From positions 4,692,001-4,756,000 of the forward strand of contig NZ_CP120863.1 of the NCBI RefSeq assembly GCF_026191725.2: a stretch of DNA of 64,000 nt. The letters run 5' to 3'. Both the position numbers and the translations under genes were made by a program. Under the pieces are notes generated by a model. The model was not told where the DNA came from. It searched no databases and saw nothing but the letters and a program-made list of their open reading frames with translations. Below are positions 52,125 through 60,582 of this stretch, piece by piece (position 1 is the first letter of the stretch; each line of letters begins with the position of its first letter). This DNA comes from Roseibium porphyridii. GTDB taxonomy: Bacteria > Pseudomonadota > Alphaproteobacteria > Rhizobiales > Stappiaceae.

Positions 52125-53099
52125 ATGATCATAGCCTACTGCCCCTCGGTAAACGGCCTGGAGCGCATAGAACTTGCTCCGGGCACGCCGCTGCCAACAA
52201 CATCCATCTGGATCGATCTGGTCGCCCCATCACAAGATGAGCAAAAGGCCGCCGAGAAGTTGATGGGAGCGGAAATACCGACGCGCGAAGAGATCGCTTC
52301 GATCGAAACGTCTGAGCGCCTTTATCTGGAGCCGGGAGCGGTTGTCATGACTGCCCAGCTTCCGATCGCCACCCGCACAATCGATCCTACCTTATCGTCC
52401 GTCACCTTTGTGGCCAACGCGAAACGCCTGGTTACCGTCCGATATGGCGAACCAAAGTCTATTGCCCTGCTCTCTCGCAAAATCCAGAGCGATAGAACGA
52501 TCGCCCATCGCGGACCTGCGGTGTTGTTTGCGATGCTCGACATCATCGTCGACCGCTGCGCAGACGAAATGGAAGCGGCATCAGCACGATATGACGAACT
52601 CGCTGTACAGGTGTTCGGTGATGGACTGAACACCCGGAAAACCGCCAGCTATCAGGATGCCATACGGCAGCTAGGCCAGATCGGCCTTCACGTCACCAAG
52701 ATGCACGATGTTTGTACAAGCCTTGCCCGGATGCTCATATACATGAACACCCATGCAAAGCGATTTGATTTGAGCGAAGACCAAATCGCCGAAGTCAAGA
52801 TGTTCGGCCGGGACATTCATTCCATCAAGGAGCACGGCGATGCGTTGGACAACAAGCTGGCGTTTTTGCTCGACGCAACCGTCGGCCTGGTCACGCTGGA
52901 ACAGAACCAGATTTCCAAGATCTTCACGGTCCTCGGAGTTATCTTCCTGCCCCCGACCCTGATCGCATCGATTTACGGCATGAATTTCGACAAGATGCCA
53001 GAATTGCGGTGGGAACTTGGCTTCCCGTTTTCAATCGGGCTCATGCTGCTCTCGATCGTGGCAACCTTTCTTGTCTTCCGATGGAAGAAGCTGCTTTAG
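52125..53099 (+). CDS. CorA family divalent cation transporter
   Basis: A 324-residue protein with a large acidic cytoplasmic domain (~1-250, rich in helices with LSEDQIAEVKMFGRDIHSIKEHG) and two C-terminal membrane helices. The family GMN motif is present as IYGMNFDKMPEL between the helices. It should move Mg2+ (or Co2+, Ni2+) through a homopentameric channel. It appears monocistronic and ends 16 bases from the convergent pdxH. Confidence 0.94.
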   Translation: MIIAYCPSVNGLERIELAPGTPLPTTSIWIDLVAPSQDEQKAAEKLMGAEIPTREEIASIETSERLYLEPGAVVMTAQLPIATRTIDPTLSSVTFVANAKRLVTVRYGEPKSIALLSRKIQSDRTIAHRGPAVLFAMLDIIVDRCADEMEAASARYDELAVQVFGDGLNTRKTASYQDAIRQLGQIGLHVTKMHDVCTSLARMLIYMNTHAKRFDLSEDQIAEVKMFGRDIHSIKEHGDALDNKLAFLLDATVGLVTLEQNQISKIFTVLGVIFLPPTLIASIYGMNFDKMPELRWELGFPFSIGLMLLSIVATFLVFRWKKLL

Positions 53100-53115
53100 C
53101 GGATCGACCAAAACC

Positions 53116-53751
53116 TCAAGGATATAGCCGTTCCCGTTTCCATTTCTGACCGGGAGCCTCTCGTGTCAACAGCACCCGGTCGTGCAGCCGGAATGGCCGG
53201 TCGTGCCAGAATTCAATGGAGACAGGCTCCAAGCGCATGCCGGACCAGTGGTCCGGGCGTGGGATGTCGCCAATGCCGAATTTGGCGGTGAATTTAGCAA
53301 CTTCCTTTTCGAGTGCGAACCGGCTTTCCAGCGGCCGCGACTGTTTGGAGGCCCAAGCGCCAATCCTGCTGCCGCGCGGCCGTGACTGGTAATATGCGTC
53401 GGCTTCATCAGCCGGCACCTCAGAAACAGGACCACGAATGCGCACTTGCCTGCGCAGCGACTTCCAGTGAAAACACATGGCCGCTTTGCCCGCCTGCAGG
53501 AGTTCCTTGCCCTTTGTGCTTTCAAAATTTGTGTAAAACACGAAACCGCGTTCATCGAAGCCCTTGAGCAACAGCATCCGCACATTTGGCATGCCGGTTT
53601 GGTCGACCGTTGCCAGCGCAAAGGCATTCGGATCGTTTGGTTCCGACGCCTTGGCATCCTCAAGCCATTCAGAAAAAAGATCAAATGGCTGTGTGACTTC
53701 GGTGAAGTCACCTTTTGTTAACTCTTCATGAGGATCTTTGAGGTCTGTCAT
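53116..53751 (-). CDS. pdxH: Pyridoxamine 5'-phosphate oxidase
   Basis: A 211-residue FMN flavoprotein that oxidises pyridoxine or pyridoxamine phosphate to PLP. Motifs are [30 protein letters not shown] (FMN contact), [32 protein letters not shown] and the ending [11 protein letters not shown]...WKRERLYP, which is diagnostic. The ATG at 53751 is preferred over the longer frame from 53820. It is divergent from the lipoprotein gene. The order pdxH, lipoprotein, DnaJ is seen in Rhizobiales relatives. Confidence 0.96.
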   Translation of the reverse strand: MTDLKDPHEELTKGDFTEVTQPFDLFSEWLEDAKASEPNDPNAFALATVDQTGMPNVRMLLLKGFDERGFVFYTNFESTKGKELLQAGKAAMCFHWKSLRRQVRIRGPVSEVPADEADAYYQSRPRGSRIGAWASKQSRPLESRFALEKEVAKFTAKFGIGDIPRPDHWSGMRLEPVSIEFWHDRPFRLHDRVLLTREAPGQKWKRERLYP

Positions 53752-53823
53752 GGGTACCTGTCGAAGGAAACGACAGCCTGAAGCGCGGCATGAGACTGCC
53801 ATCACGTGGGGGCTGTCCAATAG

Positions 53824-54300
53824 ATGTATCGTATGCGTTCATATACTGCCAGGCGTATCAAGATCCAGCCCTTTGCCGCCGTCCTGTTCGTGGTCGGGGC
53901 AGCTGTTGCTGGTTGCAGCCAGGTGTCGGTCCCTGTCGGCAGCAACAATGTTGACACCCCTACGATATTGACCGGCTCGATCGCCTCCACAACAGATGAG
54001 GCCTATTCTGACATCAATCAGGACGATCGCTCAATTATTGCGGAAAACCTGGACGTAATCGGACCTGACCTGACTGCAAGCGGAGATACAAACGGTCTGA
54101 CACTGCCTTGGCTCAATTCAGTGAGCGGAAATTCCGGAACGCTGTCCAGCATCGTGACGTCCGACCTGAATGAGACCGGTTGCCTGTCGTTCAAAACGAC
54201 TGCAAACACCATTACGGGTATAAAACTCTATTCCGGAACCGCCTGCCGCGACGTGACGCAGAAATTCGCTGTAACAACACTTTCCGTCGCAGGTGCTTGA
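53824..54300 (+). CDS. Putative outer-membrane lipoprotein (RT0821/Lpp0805-like)
   Basis: A 158-residue secreted protein. A signal peptide with a basic start and core [14 protein letters not shown] ends in a lipobox, V-A-G-C31, so it should be acylated at Cys31. The mature part is Ser/Thr-rich and then shows [36 protein letters not shown], similar to the C-terminal half of RT0821/Lpp0805 family surface proteins. I recognise this from the block and the pdxH/dnaJ setting; the match is moderate. No catalytic motif is seen. Confidence 0.72.
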   Translation: MYRMRSYTARRIKIQPFAAVLFVVGAAVAGCSQVSVPVGSNNVDTPTILTGSIASTTDEAYSDINQDDRSIIAENLDVIGPDLTASGDTNGLTLPWLNSVSGNSGTLSSIVTSDLNETGCLSFKTTANTITGIKLYSGTACRDVTQKFAVTTLSVAGA

Positions 54301-54499
54301 TCCTTCGAACAAAGACGCTAAAAGCAAAGAGCTTCTGACATGGACGGGGCTGGAATTTCCACCTGTTCGTTCCGATATAAGAGATAAGTCCGGTTGGACT
54401 TGACCCCTTGGTATCGCACGCTTCGGAGCAGGCACTGTGTCCGGAGCGTTTTAGCGTGGGTTGGTAGGCCGGAAAATCTTTAGAAACCTGGTGAGACGA

Positions 54500-55486
54500 A
54501 TGCGTGATCCCTATAGCGTCCTCGGGGTGGCGAAATCCGCCAGCGAGGGCGACATAAAAAAGGCCTTCAGGAAACTGGCCAAAAAGTACCACCCCGATCA
54601 AAATAAAAACGATCCGGGTGCACAACAGCGTTTTGCCGAAGTGAACCAAGCTTACGAGATTGTCGGCGACAAGGAAAAGCGCGCCCAGTTCGATCGCGGA
54701 GAGATTGATGCAGAGGGCAAGCAGAAATTCCACGCCGGTGGTTTTGAAGGCTTCACCGGCCATCAGGACTTCGGCTCTGCTGGCGGGTCCAGAGGCTTCA
54801 AGAACTCAGGCGGCTCTGGCGCTTTTGACGACATTCTGAACGACATTTTCGGCAGCTTCGGCAAGGGTGGCTCTCGCGGTCGCGCCGGTGCTGGAGCGGG
54901 GCCTGGCGGTGGTTTCGCCGGAGGCGCGCAAACCAGATCCGCCCCTAAAGCCAAAGGCAAAAACGCTGAAATCATCGCGCGTGCATCGCTCGAGGATATC
55001 GTCAACTCCGGCAAAACGCAGGTCACGCTACCCAATAGCAAGACCGTGAATGTGACCTTGCCCAAAGGGGTCGTCGAGGGTGAAAAGATCCGTCTCAAGG
55101 GACAAGGACATCCAGGTGAGAATGGCGGGCCTGCCGGCGATGCCATGGTCGAAATCCGCTTTCGCCAACATCCGCTGTTCGAAGTGAAAGGCTCGGATTT
55201 GCATCTTGATTTGCCGCTGGCGCTTTATGAGGCGGTTCTGGGAGCAAAAGTCCGCACTCCGACACTTACGGGTGCGGTCAATTTGACAATCCCGGAAAAC
55301 GCCTCCAGTGGGAAAACCATGCGACTGAAAGGCAAGGGTCTTCCAACCAAGACCGGTGGCCATGGCGACCTTCTGGTCAAGCTGCAGATCGTGATGCCGC
55401 CTCACAATGACGAAGAGCTGGAAACGCTCATGAAAGCCTGGAAGGAAATCACACCTTATCGGGCCCGCGGTCCGGAATTCGACTGA
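54500..55486 (+). CDS. DnaJ-class chaperone, CbpA-like
   Basis: A 328-residue J protein. The J domain covers ~1-65 with the HPD motif at [10 protein letters not shown] (H31). A Gly/Phe/Ala-rich region follows (~95-145), then the two C-terminal beta domains ([46 protein letters not shown] and [27 protein letters not shown]). The zinc-finger CxxCxGxG repeats of DnaJ itself are absent, so it is a type II, CbpA-like co-chaperone for Hsp70. The ATG at 54500 is chosen over one 13 codons upstream. A terminator follows. Confidence 0.93.
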   Translation: MRDPYSVLGVAKSASEGDIKKAFRKLAKKYHPDQNKNDPGAQQRFAEVNQAYEIVGDKEKRAQFDRGEIDAEGKQKFHAGGFEGFTGHQDFGSAGGSRGFKNSGGSGAFDDILNDIFGSFGKGGSRGRAGAGAGPGGGFAGGAQTRSAPKAKGKNAEIIARASLEDIVNSGKTQVTLPNSKTVNVTLPKGVVEGEKIRLKGQGHPGENGGPAGDAMVEIRFRQHPLFEVKGSDLHLDLPLALYEAVLGAKVRTPTLTGAVNLTIPENASSGKTMRLKGKGLPTKTGGHGDLLVKLQIVMPPHNDEELETLMKAWKEITPYRARGPEFD

Positions 55487-55528
55487 GACCGAAACGAAAC
55501 CTTCGCCAATAGGTGCAAGCGATCGGAG

Positions 55529-55553
55529 ATGCCGCCGTCTGGGCGGCATTTTC
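55529..55553 (+). terminator. Terminator after the DnaJ-like gene
   Basis: ATGCCGCC and GGCGGCAT pair around a 5-nt loop, followed by TTTT, 42 bases after the stop codon. Confidence 0.8.
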
Positions 55554-55563
55554 ATGTTGGCGG

Positions 55564-56457
55564 TCAATAGAGCACGATAACTGCAGTGCCTATGACAGCG
55601 ATTGCGGTTCCTGCCATCGCTTCCAGGCCAGGCCTTTTTCCCTTTGTTGCCCAAAGGATCGGCAACACGCACAAGGGCGAAAGCGACCCCAGCACTGCGG
55701 CAACTCCTGCCTGTGTATTGGCGAAGGCATATAGCAGCAGCGACGATGAAATCCCGTATCCGATGACGCCGGGCAGGATCGTTCTGAAAAGAAGATAGGG
55801 CGAGGTTTCCGTATCCGCCCTCACGGCCTGAGAGGGCCAGATACTCGCCAGTGAGATCACGGCTGCAGCTCCCAGAAGCCGAATGGCAGTTACCGCGACT
55901 GGCTCAGCACCAGCGGTCAGCGCTGGTTTAACCGCGAGAAAACCCGCCCCTTGAAGAGTTGCTGCCAATAGCCCCAGTAACACAACACTCAACAAACGCT
56001 TTCCAGCAACGCCCTCTTCCCTCTCAGCCTGGCTGCCAAAACGAATGGCTATCACGAGACCGGCAAGAATGAGCACACCACCCAATAAATCCACTGGCCC
56101 GATTGTTTCACCTATCCAGAAATAGGCGAGCCCGGCGACCACGGGGGCTTTCAAACACAAAAGCAGCTCGGTGAGACGCGGCCCGCCACGACGCAGGCAC
56201 TCGATCATCGCGAGATTTCCAAGCAGAATTCCGCCAAGTGAGCTGACCAAAAAGGCTGGCCAGTGTTGCCAGTCAATGCTCGGCCAGAGGTCGAACAAAC
56301 TGCTCAGCACCGCCATCAGAGCTGCGCAGAATATCAGCTGAATGCGGGTAAACTCAAACGCGCCCAACGCTTTGGCTGGCATCTGTGCCAACACAATTCC
56401 ACTTGCCCACCCAATAGAGGCAAAAAGAGCGGTTGAAGCCGCAACAATTCCAAGCAT
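55564..56457 (-). CDS. EamA/DMT family transporter
   Basis: A 297-residue inner-membrane protein with ten hydrophobic helices in two EamA halves (for example LGGILLGNLAMIECLRRGG in the first and VIGYGISSSLLLYAFANTQAGVAAVLGSLSPLCVLPILW in the second). Such proteins export amino acids, metabolites or drugs. It is divergent from a HxlR-type regulator with a large palindrome between them, so it is likely the regulator's target. Confidence 0.92.
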   Translation of the reverse strand: MLGIVAASTALFASIGWASGIVLAQMPAKALGAFEFTRIQLIFCAALMAVLSSLFDLWPSIDWQHWPAFLVSSLGGILLGNLAMIECLRRGGPRLTELLLCLKAPVVAGLAYFWIGETIGPVDLLGGVLILAGLVIAIRFGSQAEREEGVAGKRLLSVVLLGLLAATLQGAGFLAVKPALTAGAEPVAVTAIRLLGAAAVISLASIWPSQAVRADTETSPYLLFRTILPGVIGYGISSSLLLYAFANTQAGVAAVLGSLSPLCVLPILWATKGKRPGLEAMAGTAIAVIGTAVIVLY

Positions 56458-56472
56458 GGTAGTTATCCGCGT

Positions 56473-56514
56473 GCTATCTTTTACGTAGCATTAGTTCGCT
56501 ACACAAAAGATAGC
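56473..56514. promoter_or_regulatory. 42-base inverted repeat between the DMT transporter and HxlR genes
   Basis: GCTATCTTTT at 56473-56482 and AAAAGATAGC at 56505-56514 are perfect 10-base arms. Inside them GTAGC (56485-56489) and GCTAC (56498-56502) form a second pair. HxlR-type repressors bind such GTA-N-TAC palindromes, so this is the likely operator for both genes. Confidence 0.7.
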
Positions 56515-56525
56515 AAGAGGGTAAA

Positions 56526-56888
56526 TTGCCTGTATCATCACCTCAACCAGGCCAACCCGTGCGCGGCTCGCGTTCCGGCAAGCCAATCATGGCACTCTTT
56601 GACCTCCTCGGACGCAATTGGGCGCTGGGCATCATCTGGCAGCTTTCGGGAGGACCGATGACCTTCAGAGAACTGCAGGACCGGTGTGAGAGCGTGTCAC
56701 CGACTGTGCTCAACCGTCGACTCAAGGAACTGAGAGCCAGTTTGCTCATCGAGCGCGGCGAGCGAGGGTATCAGCTGACACCGCTGGGTCTGGAACTCTT
56801 CGGTATGCTGGAGCCTTTTGGCACGTGGTCAATGACCTGGGCACAGCACCTACAGAACGAAAAACCAGACCAGGAAAAGCGATCCTGA
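56526..56888 (+). CDS. HxlR family transcriptional regulator
   Basis: A 120-residue winged-helix regulator. HxlR core: LLGRNWALGIIWQLSGGPMTFRELQDRCESVSPTVLNRRLKELRASLLIERGERGYQLTPLGLEL. A TTG at 56526 with AGAGGG just upstream is the start; a GTG 11 codons later is the alternative. There is no Cys in the sensor position, so it is not a clear redox sensor of the YodB kind. It probably controls the divergent DMT exporter and itself through the 42-base palindrome. Confidence 0.9.
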   Translation: MPVSSPQPGQPVRGSRSGKPIMALFDLLGRNWALGIIWQLSGGPMTFRELQDRCESVSPTVLNRRLKELRASLLIERGERGYQLTPLGLELFGMLEPFGTWSMTWAQHLQNEKPDQEKRS

Positions 56889-56951
56889 TCTGGTTGAAGT
56901 CTGGATGAAGATGATGTCGAGCACGTGTTTCTGCGCGACAACCGTTTTTGA

Positions 56952-57449
56952 TCAGCCTTTGCGTTGCATTTCTGCCAACATTTCCGCGAGCAGATCCATA
57001 CCTGCGCCCCACCCCTTGTCGAGTCCGCTGATCGCGCTGGCAAAACAGGCAATCTCCGCTTCATTCGCCTCATGTGGCGTCCAGACCAGTCGAACGTCCG
57101 TATGATCTCCGGTTTGCGAAAAGGTTACGGTTGTCAGCAACACCTTTGGCCAGTCCGGCATCATCGGATTTGAAACCACGTTCCAGTCGCCATCCGAGAC
57201 CGAGTGAAGCCACACCAGCTTTTCAGGAGCAACGACTTCCGTATATTCCACGCGCTGAAAGTGAGAGTTTTCACCAAACCTCATTTCATTCAGCCAGAGG
57301 CCTCCCGGCTGGACGTCCAGTTTGTGCACGACCGTTTCCACACCCGGCCCATACCAACGAGCTAGCAATTCAGGCTCTGTCCAGGTCCGCCAAACCATGT
57401 CTCGAGGCGCGTTGAAACGTCTTTCAAGTATAAATTCCGGCATTGCCAT
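56952..57449 (-). CDS. SRPBCC / AHSA1 domain protein
   Basis: A 165-residue helix-grip protein of the AHSA1 group, with LERRFNAPRDMVWRTWTEPELLARWYGPG at its start, LWLNEMRFGENSHFQRVEYTEVVAPEKLVW and a late GLDKGWGAGMDLLAEML helix. GGGAG lies seven bases before the ATG inside the ArsR end, so translation is coupled. The ArsR/AHSA1 pair is widespread; the ligand is usually unknown. Confidence 0.92.
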   Translation of the reverse strand: MAMPEFILERRFNAPRDMVWRTWTEPELLARWYGPGVETVVHKLDVQPGGLWLNEMRFGENSHFQRVEYTEVVAPEKLVWLHSVSDGDWNVVSNPMMPDWPKVLLTTVTFSQTGDHTDVRLVWTPHEANEAEIACFASAISGLDKGWGAGMDLLAEMLAEMQRKG

Positions 57450-57452
57450 TGC

Positions 57453-57815
57453 CTAACTCCCTAACTCATCGGTGTTTTTAAGCTCGTTCAGAAGATCATC
57501 GAGCTGGTCGAAACTTGAGCTCCAGAACTTCCTGAATTCTTCCAACCAGGCAATCGCCTCCTTCATCGGCGCGGCGTTCAGCCTCGCTGGGCGGCGTTGT
57601 CTGTCTGCACCACGCATGACCAGTCCGGCCCGTTCCAAGACCTTCAGGTGTTTTGAAACTGCCGGCTGGCTCATTTCAAACGGAGCAGCAATCTCGTTGA
57701 CCGACGCTTCACCGCTCGCCAACCGCGTCAGGATCGCCCTGCGTGTCGGATCCGCAAGGGCGGCAAAGACGGTGTCCAGTTGCGTAGCCTCTTTTATATA
57801 ACCAACTTGTTCCAT
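57453..57815 (-). CDS. ArsR family transcriptional regulator
   Basis: A 120-residue winged-helix repressor. The HTH is DTVFAALADPTRRAILTRLASGEASVNEIAAPFEMSQPAVSKHLKVLERAGLV. The alpha-3 metal-site cysteines of ArsR/SmtB sensors are absent, so it is a non-metal subtype of the kind paired with SRPBCC proteins. An ATAACT/AGTTAT inverted repeat covers its start codon and may be its operator. It heads a two-gene unit with the AHSA1 gene. Confidence 0.93.
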   Translation of the reverse strand: MEQVGYIKEATQLDTVFAALADPTRRAILTRLASGEASVNEIAAPFEMSQPAVSKHLKVLERAGLVMRGADRQRRPARLNAAPMKEAIAWLEEFRKFWSSSFDQLDDLLNELKNTDELGS

Positions 57816-57829
57816 AACTCTCTAGTTAT
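57814..57829. promoter_or_regulatory. Inverted repeat over the ArsR start codon
   Basis: ATAACT-CTCT-AGTTAT, with perfect 6-base arms. Related GTTATATA words recur at 57871 and 57883 (plus strand) and as TTATATAAC at 57794, spread over the whole divergent control region. Confidence 0.6.
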
Positions 57830-57870
57830 ATTCAATGTAAAACAGTGTCAACTATTGAAAAAAATAATTA

Positions 57871-57890
57871 GTTATATATCTTGTTATATA
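57871..57890 (+). promoter_or_regulatory. Direct repeats of GTTATATA before the MarR gene
   Basis: Two copies 12 bases apart (57871-57878 and 57883-57890), immediately upstream of the GGAGG ribosome site. They could be a -10 region or regulator half-sites. Confidence 0.45.
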
Positions 57891-57903
57891 AATGGAGGCG
57901 TTT

Positions 57904-58431
57904 ATGGTCGAAGACATTGTCCGCACCCTAGGATATGCAACGCTTGGCAGCCGATTGAAGAGGATTGGTGAAAAGCTTCAGTCACAGACCCAGGAGCTCG
58001 CGATATCGCTTGCCGGCGAAGATTTACCAACGCCATACAACCCGGTTCTGGCAGCCCTGGATCTGCATGGGCCGATGAGCATCGGTGATCTGGCCAAGTC
58101 TCTTGGACAAAGCCAACCCGGCATCACGCGCATGATCAAGAAGATGAAAAGTGCAGGCCTGGTTGAGCCTCGACCTGATCAGACCGACAAACGGGTCAGC
58201 ACCATTGAGCTGACCACAGATGGCAGCAAACTGGTCGAAAAACTCAAGGCACAACATTGGCCCGCAGTCACTCTGGCCGTGGAAGACGCCTGCCGTGAGC
58301 TGCATGGTTCGTTTCTTGAACAGCTGTCCCAACTTGAACAGACACTGTCTGAGCTTGCACTTGCCGACCGACACCCTCCCCCGCCCTTTCCAGACTGGGA
58401 CACCATGCGGAAATCGGAGGAAAGCGAATGA
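57904..58431 (+). CDS. MarR family transcriptional regulator
   Basis: A 175-residue winged-helix regulator: LAALDLHGPMSIGDLAKSLGQSQPGITRMIKKMKSAGLVEPRPDQTDKRVSTIELTTDGSKLVEKL is the MarR core with the D-x-R-[VS] wing. The ATG at 57904 follows GGAGG by five bases; an ATG at 57892 lies within that site. Its end overlaps the monooxygenase gene by four bases, so it likely controls the operon it heads. Confidence 0.92.
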   Translation: MVEDIVRTLGYATLGSRLKRIGEKLQSQTQELAISLAGEDLPTPYNPVLAALDLHGPMSIGDLAKSLGQSQPGITRMIKKMKSAGLVEPRPDQTDKRVSTIELTTDGSKLVEKLKAQHWPAVTLAVEDACRELHGSFLEQLSQLEQTLSELALADRHPPPPFPDWDTMRKSEESE

Positions 58432-58751
58432 TCAAACGCATATGGCATGGCTGGACAACGCCGGATAATGCAGAGGCCTATTACGAAATCCTGACGAGTG
58501 TGGTCATTCCCGGGATCGAAGCAAAGTCGATACCCGGCTACCTAGGTATTGAAGTTCTTCAACGTGACCTGGAATCGGAGATCGAATTCATCACGGTCAT
58601 GAGTTTTCGATCACGAAATAACATCATCGCGTTTCTGGGGCAGGACTACGAACGTTCCTACGTGCCGGACGCTGCCCGAACAGTTCTGAAAAGATGGGAT
58701 CAGACAGCACAACATTATGAGCTATGCACCAGCCGCAACTGCGAGGGATGA
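58428..58751 (+). CDS. Antibiotic biosynthesis monooxygenase (ABM)-like protein
   Basis: A 107-residue ferredoxin-like protein. The pattern RIWHGWTTPDNAEAYYEILTSVVIPGIEAKSIPGYLGIEVLQRD, then EFITVMSFRSRNNIIAFLGQDYERSYVPDAAR, fits small ABM-domain proteins, which oxidise quinone-like or heme-like compounds without a bound cofactor. ATGA overlap with the MarR gene shows coupled expression. The substrate is unknown. Confidence 0.82.
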   Translation: MIKRIWHGWTTPDNAEAYYEILTSVVIPGIEAKSIPGYLGIEVLQRDLESEIEFITVMSFRSRNNIIAFLGQDYERSYVPDAARTVLKRWDQTAQHYELCTSRNCEG

Positions 58752-58752
58752 T

Positions 58753-59451
58753 ATGAACGCTCTGTTAAATCGGGTCGTCTGGTCGGCTCTGACATCTCGC
58801 CAAAACCAGTTTTCGCGTGGCGAGGACCTTGCGTTGAGGTTCGATCCGGACGTGTCTCCGTTTGCAGCATCCAGGGACAATTCACCCGAAGCGCTTGCAG
58901 CACTTGCCAGTCTCATGTCGCCCAAAGACCCACCTGTCTATTTGCTTCAGGCTGATGAAATCGCTCTGCCATCCGACTTGGAAATCGAGATGACGGCACT
59001 CGGCGTTTTGATGACTGAAAAGACCCCTCAACCGGAAGCAGCTCCAAAAGTCACGATTGTTTCCCTGCAACAGCCGGACATTGACGAGATGGTCAGCCTT
59101 GCCGAACTGACGAAACCGGGTCCGTTCACCAAGCGCACACCGGAACTCGGGCAGTTTTACGGTGTCAAATTGGATGGCCGTCTTGCGGCGATGGCCGGAA
59201 CGCGCCTCAATCTCGATGGCTATACCGAGATCAGCGGCATCTGCACACATCCGGACTTTCGAGGACGTGGCCTTGCATCCGAACTGTCAATTTGGGTCGC
59301 ATCCAAAATTCGGGAGCGTGGCGACACCCCTTTCCTTCATTCTTATGCGGACAATGAGGGCGCGATCGCACTTTATCGGAAACTCGGTTTTGAGATCTGG
59401 AGCGAAGTGAATGTTGCTGTGGTCCGGCGATTGGAAGGCAATTCCGACTAA
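58753..59451 (+). CDS. GNAT family N-acetyltransferase (FR47-like)
   Basis: A 232-residue protein. The C-terminal ~120 residues hold the GNAT core: MAGTRLNLDGYTEISGICTHPDFRGRGLASEL (the R-G-x-G-[LY]-A acetyl-CoA loop) and HSYADNEGAIALYRKLGF. The N-terminal part is less conserved and may be a degenerate second GNAT lobe. The ATG at 58753 has GAGGGA upstream and lies one base after the ABM stop. Acceptor unknown; the operon with MarR suggests detoxification. Confidence 0.88.
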   Translation: MNALLNRVVWSALTSRQNQFSRGEDLALRFDPDVSPFAASRDNSPEALAALASLMSPKDPPVYLLQADEIALPSDLEIEMTALGVLMTEKTPQPEAAPKVTIVSLQQPDIDEMVSLAELTKPGPFTKRTPELGQFYGVKLDGRLAAMAGTRLNLDGYTEISGICTHPDFRGRGLASELSIWVASKIRERGDTPFLHSYADNEGAIALYRKLGFEIWSEVNVAVVRRLEGNSD

Positions 59452-59627
59452 GGGGTTGCAGGCCAAAGACCGTATGCGATCGTCACGACACTCAGAATAA
59501 TCCAGGTGGAAACAAGCGCCCAATAGAGAAGCGGATGTTCCAGTTTCCTGATTGGTTCGACCAGATATGTTTCTCCAGACTTTAACGCTGGAATGACCCA
59601 CAGCAGGAAGAGAATGCCCCAGACCAA
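59448..59627 (-). CDS. Small membrane protein in frame behind the VOC gene
   Basis: A 59-residue, two-helix protein starting at a TTG with GAGG five bases upstream: MVWGILFLLWVIPAL..., a polar loop KSGETYLVEPIRKLEHP, then a second hydrophobic helix ending near GLWPATP. The same frame is open through the VOC gene end except for one TAG at 59655-59657; with readthrough or a sense codon there, the first helix would begin in the VOC tail (KWKTLLALAI). It may be the rest of a protein split by a nonsense change, or a separately started peptide. The stop codon overlaps that of the convergent GNAT gene. Confidence 0.45.
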   Translation of the reverse strand: MVWGILFLLWVIPALKSGETYLVEPIRKLEHPLLYWALVSTWIILSVVTIAYGLWPATP

Positions 59628-59654
59628 ATAGACCTCAAAGACGACAGCGATCCA

Positions 59655-60479
59655 CTAGATGGCAAGTGCCAGAAGGGTCTTCCACTTCAAACCTGCAGTT
59701 TCACGGACTTTCTGCTTCCCGGAGTGCCTGGCATCCGCGCCGGTTTCCCGCAGGAACAAGGCCGCACCATCAGGGTCCTGGATGAGCACACTTCGATCCT
59801 CCGGTGTTTCATAAAGGACTTTGCCGCCAGTATGCTTAGCCGCGTCTTTGGCGACATTCAGATCATTGACCCCGATAAAAACACCCCAGAACTCAGACGC
59901 TCCGCGAATGTCTTCGGGAACTTCGACAACATCCGAGATATGCCGCTCCCCCAGTTCCAGGGTGAAGTGACCCGGTTGATCTCCAATCGAAGAGGTCCAC
60001 CCAAACAAGGCCTCATAAAATGGAATGACAGCAGCGGCATTGGAGACGTAAAGAGAATTCCAAACCATGCTTCCAGCACCGGCCACATCATCTCTGACAG
60101 GCAAGGCAGGCTTCTCAATTACCGTAAAACCAGCTCCCAACGGGTCCCGGATAAGAGCAATGCGCGACGTTTTGAGATAAGGCGTGGGTTTGAGTTCAAT
60201 TTTGCCACCGAATTCTTCTGCACGTGCGACGGTGTCTTCTATGTTCGAGACCTCGATATAGGACATCCAGAAACTTGGCAGTCCGATCTCCCGGAACTTC
60301 GCCGGCATATCAAATAATCCGGCTTGCTGACGGTTTCTGCTTGCAGCAATGAAATAGGGATCTCCGTTTGGCTGCCGGTCACGAACATAGTCCCAGCCGA
60401 CCACGGCCGTATAAAAGCTCTTGGTAACTTCAGAGCGAAACGTCGAGAGATCACACCAGACAAAATCACCATGGGCCAT
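59655..60479 (-). CDS. VOC (glyoxalase/bleomycin resistance) family protein, two domains
   Basis: A 274-residue protein with two VOC modules: residues ~5-125 (GDFVWCDLSTFRSEVTKSFYTAVVGWDY, YIEVSNIEDTVARAEEFGGKI) and ~130-248 (NSLYVSNAAAVIPFYEALFGWTSSIG, RSVLIQDPDGAALFLRE). VOC proteins bind a metal and act on lactoyl-glutathione-type or aromatic substrates, or sequester drugs. The last ~27 residues go beyond the usual end and run into a hydrophobic KWKTLLALAI before the TAG. AGGTG precedes the ATG at 60479. See the small membrane protein for the in-frame continuation. Confidence 0.9.
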   Translation of the reverse strand: MAHGDFVWCDLSTFRSEVTKSFYTAVVGWDYVRDRQPNGDPYFIAASRNRQQAGLFDMPAKFREIGLPSFWMSYIEVSNIEDTVARAEEFGGKIELKPTPYLKTSRIALIRDPLGAGFTVIEKPALPVRDDVAGAGSMVWNSLYVSNAAAVIPFYEALFGWTSSIGDQPGHFTLELGERHISDVVEVPEDIRGASEFWGVFIGVNDLNVAKDAAKHTGGKVLYETPEDRSVLIQDPDGAALFLRETGADARHSGKQKVRETAGLKWKTLLALAI

Positions 60480-60582
60480 CAATGCACCTATCAGAACATT
60501 CGGTAGTTCTCAGCTAAGATGCATTGATCTGTCCGGCAAGGCACTAAGCCCCTCGGACGCTATGTTGCCGACCCATAAAGCG

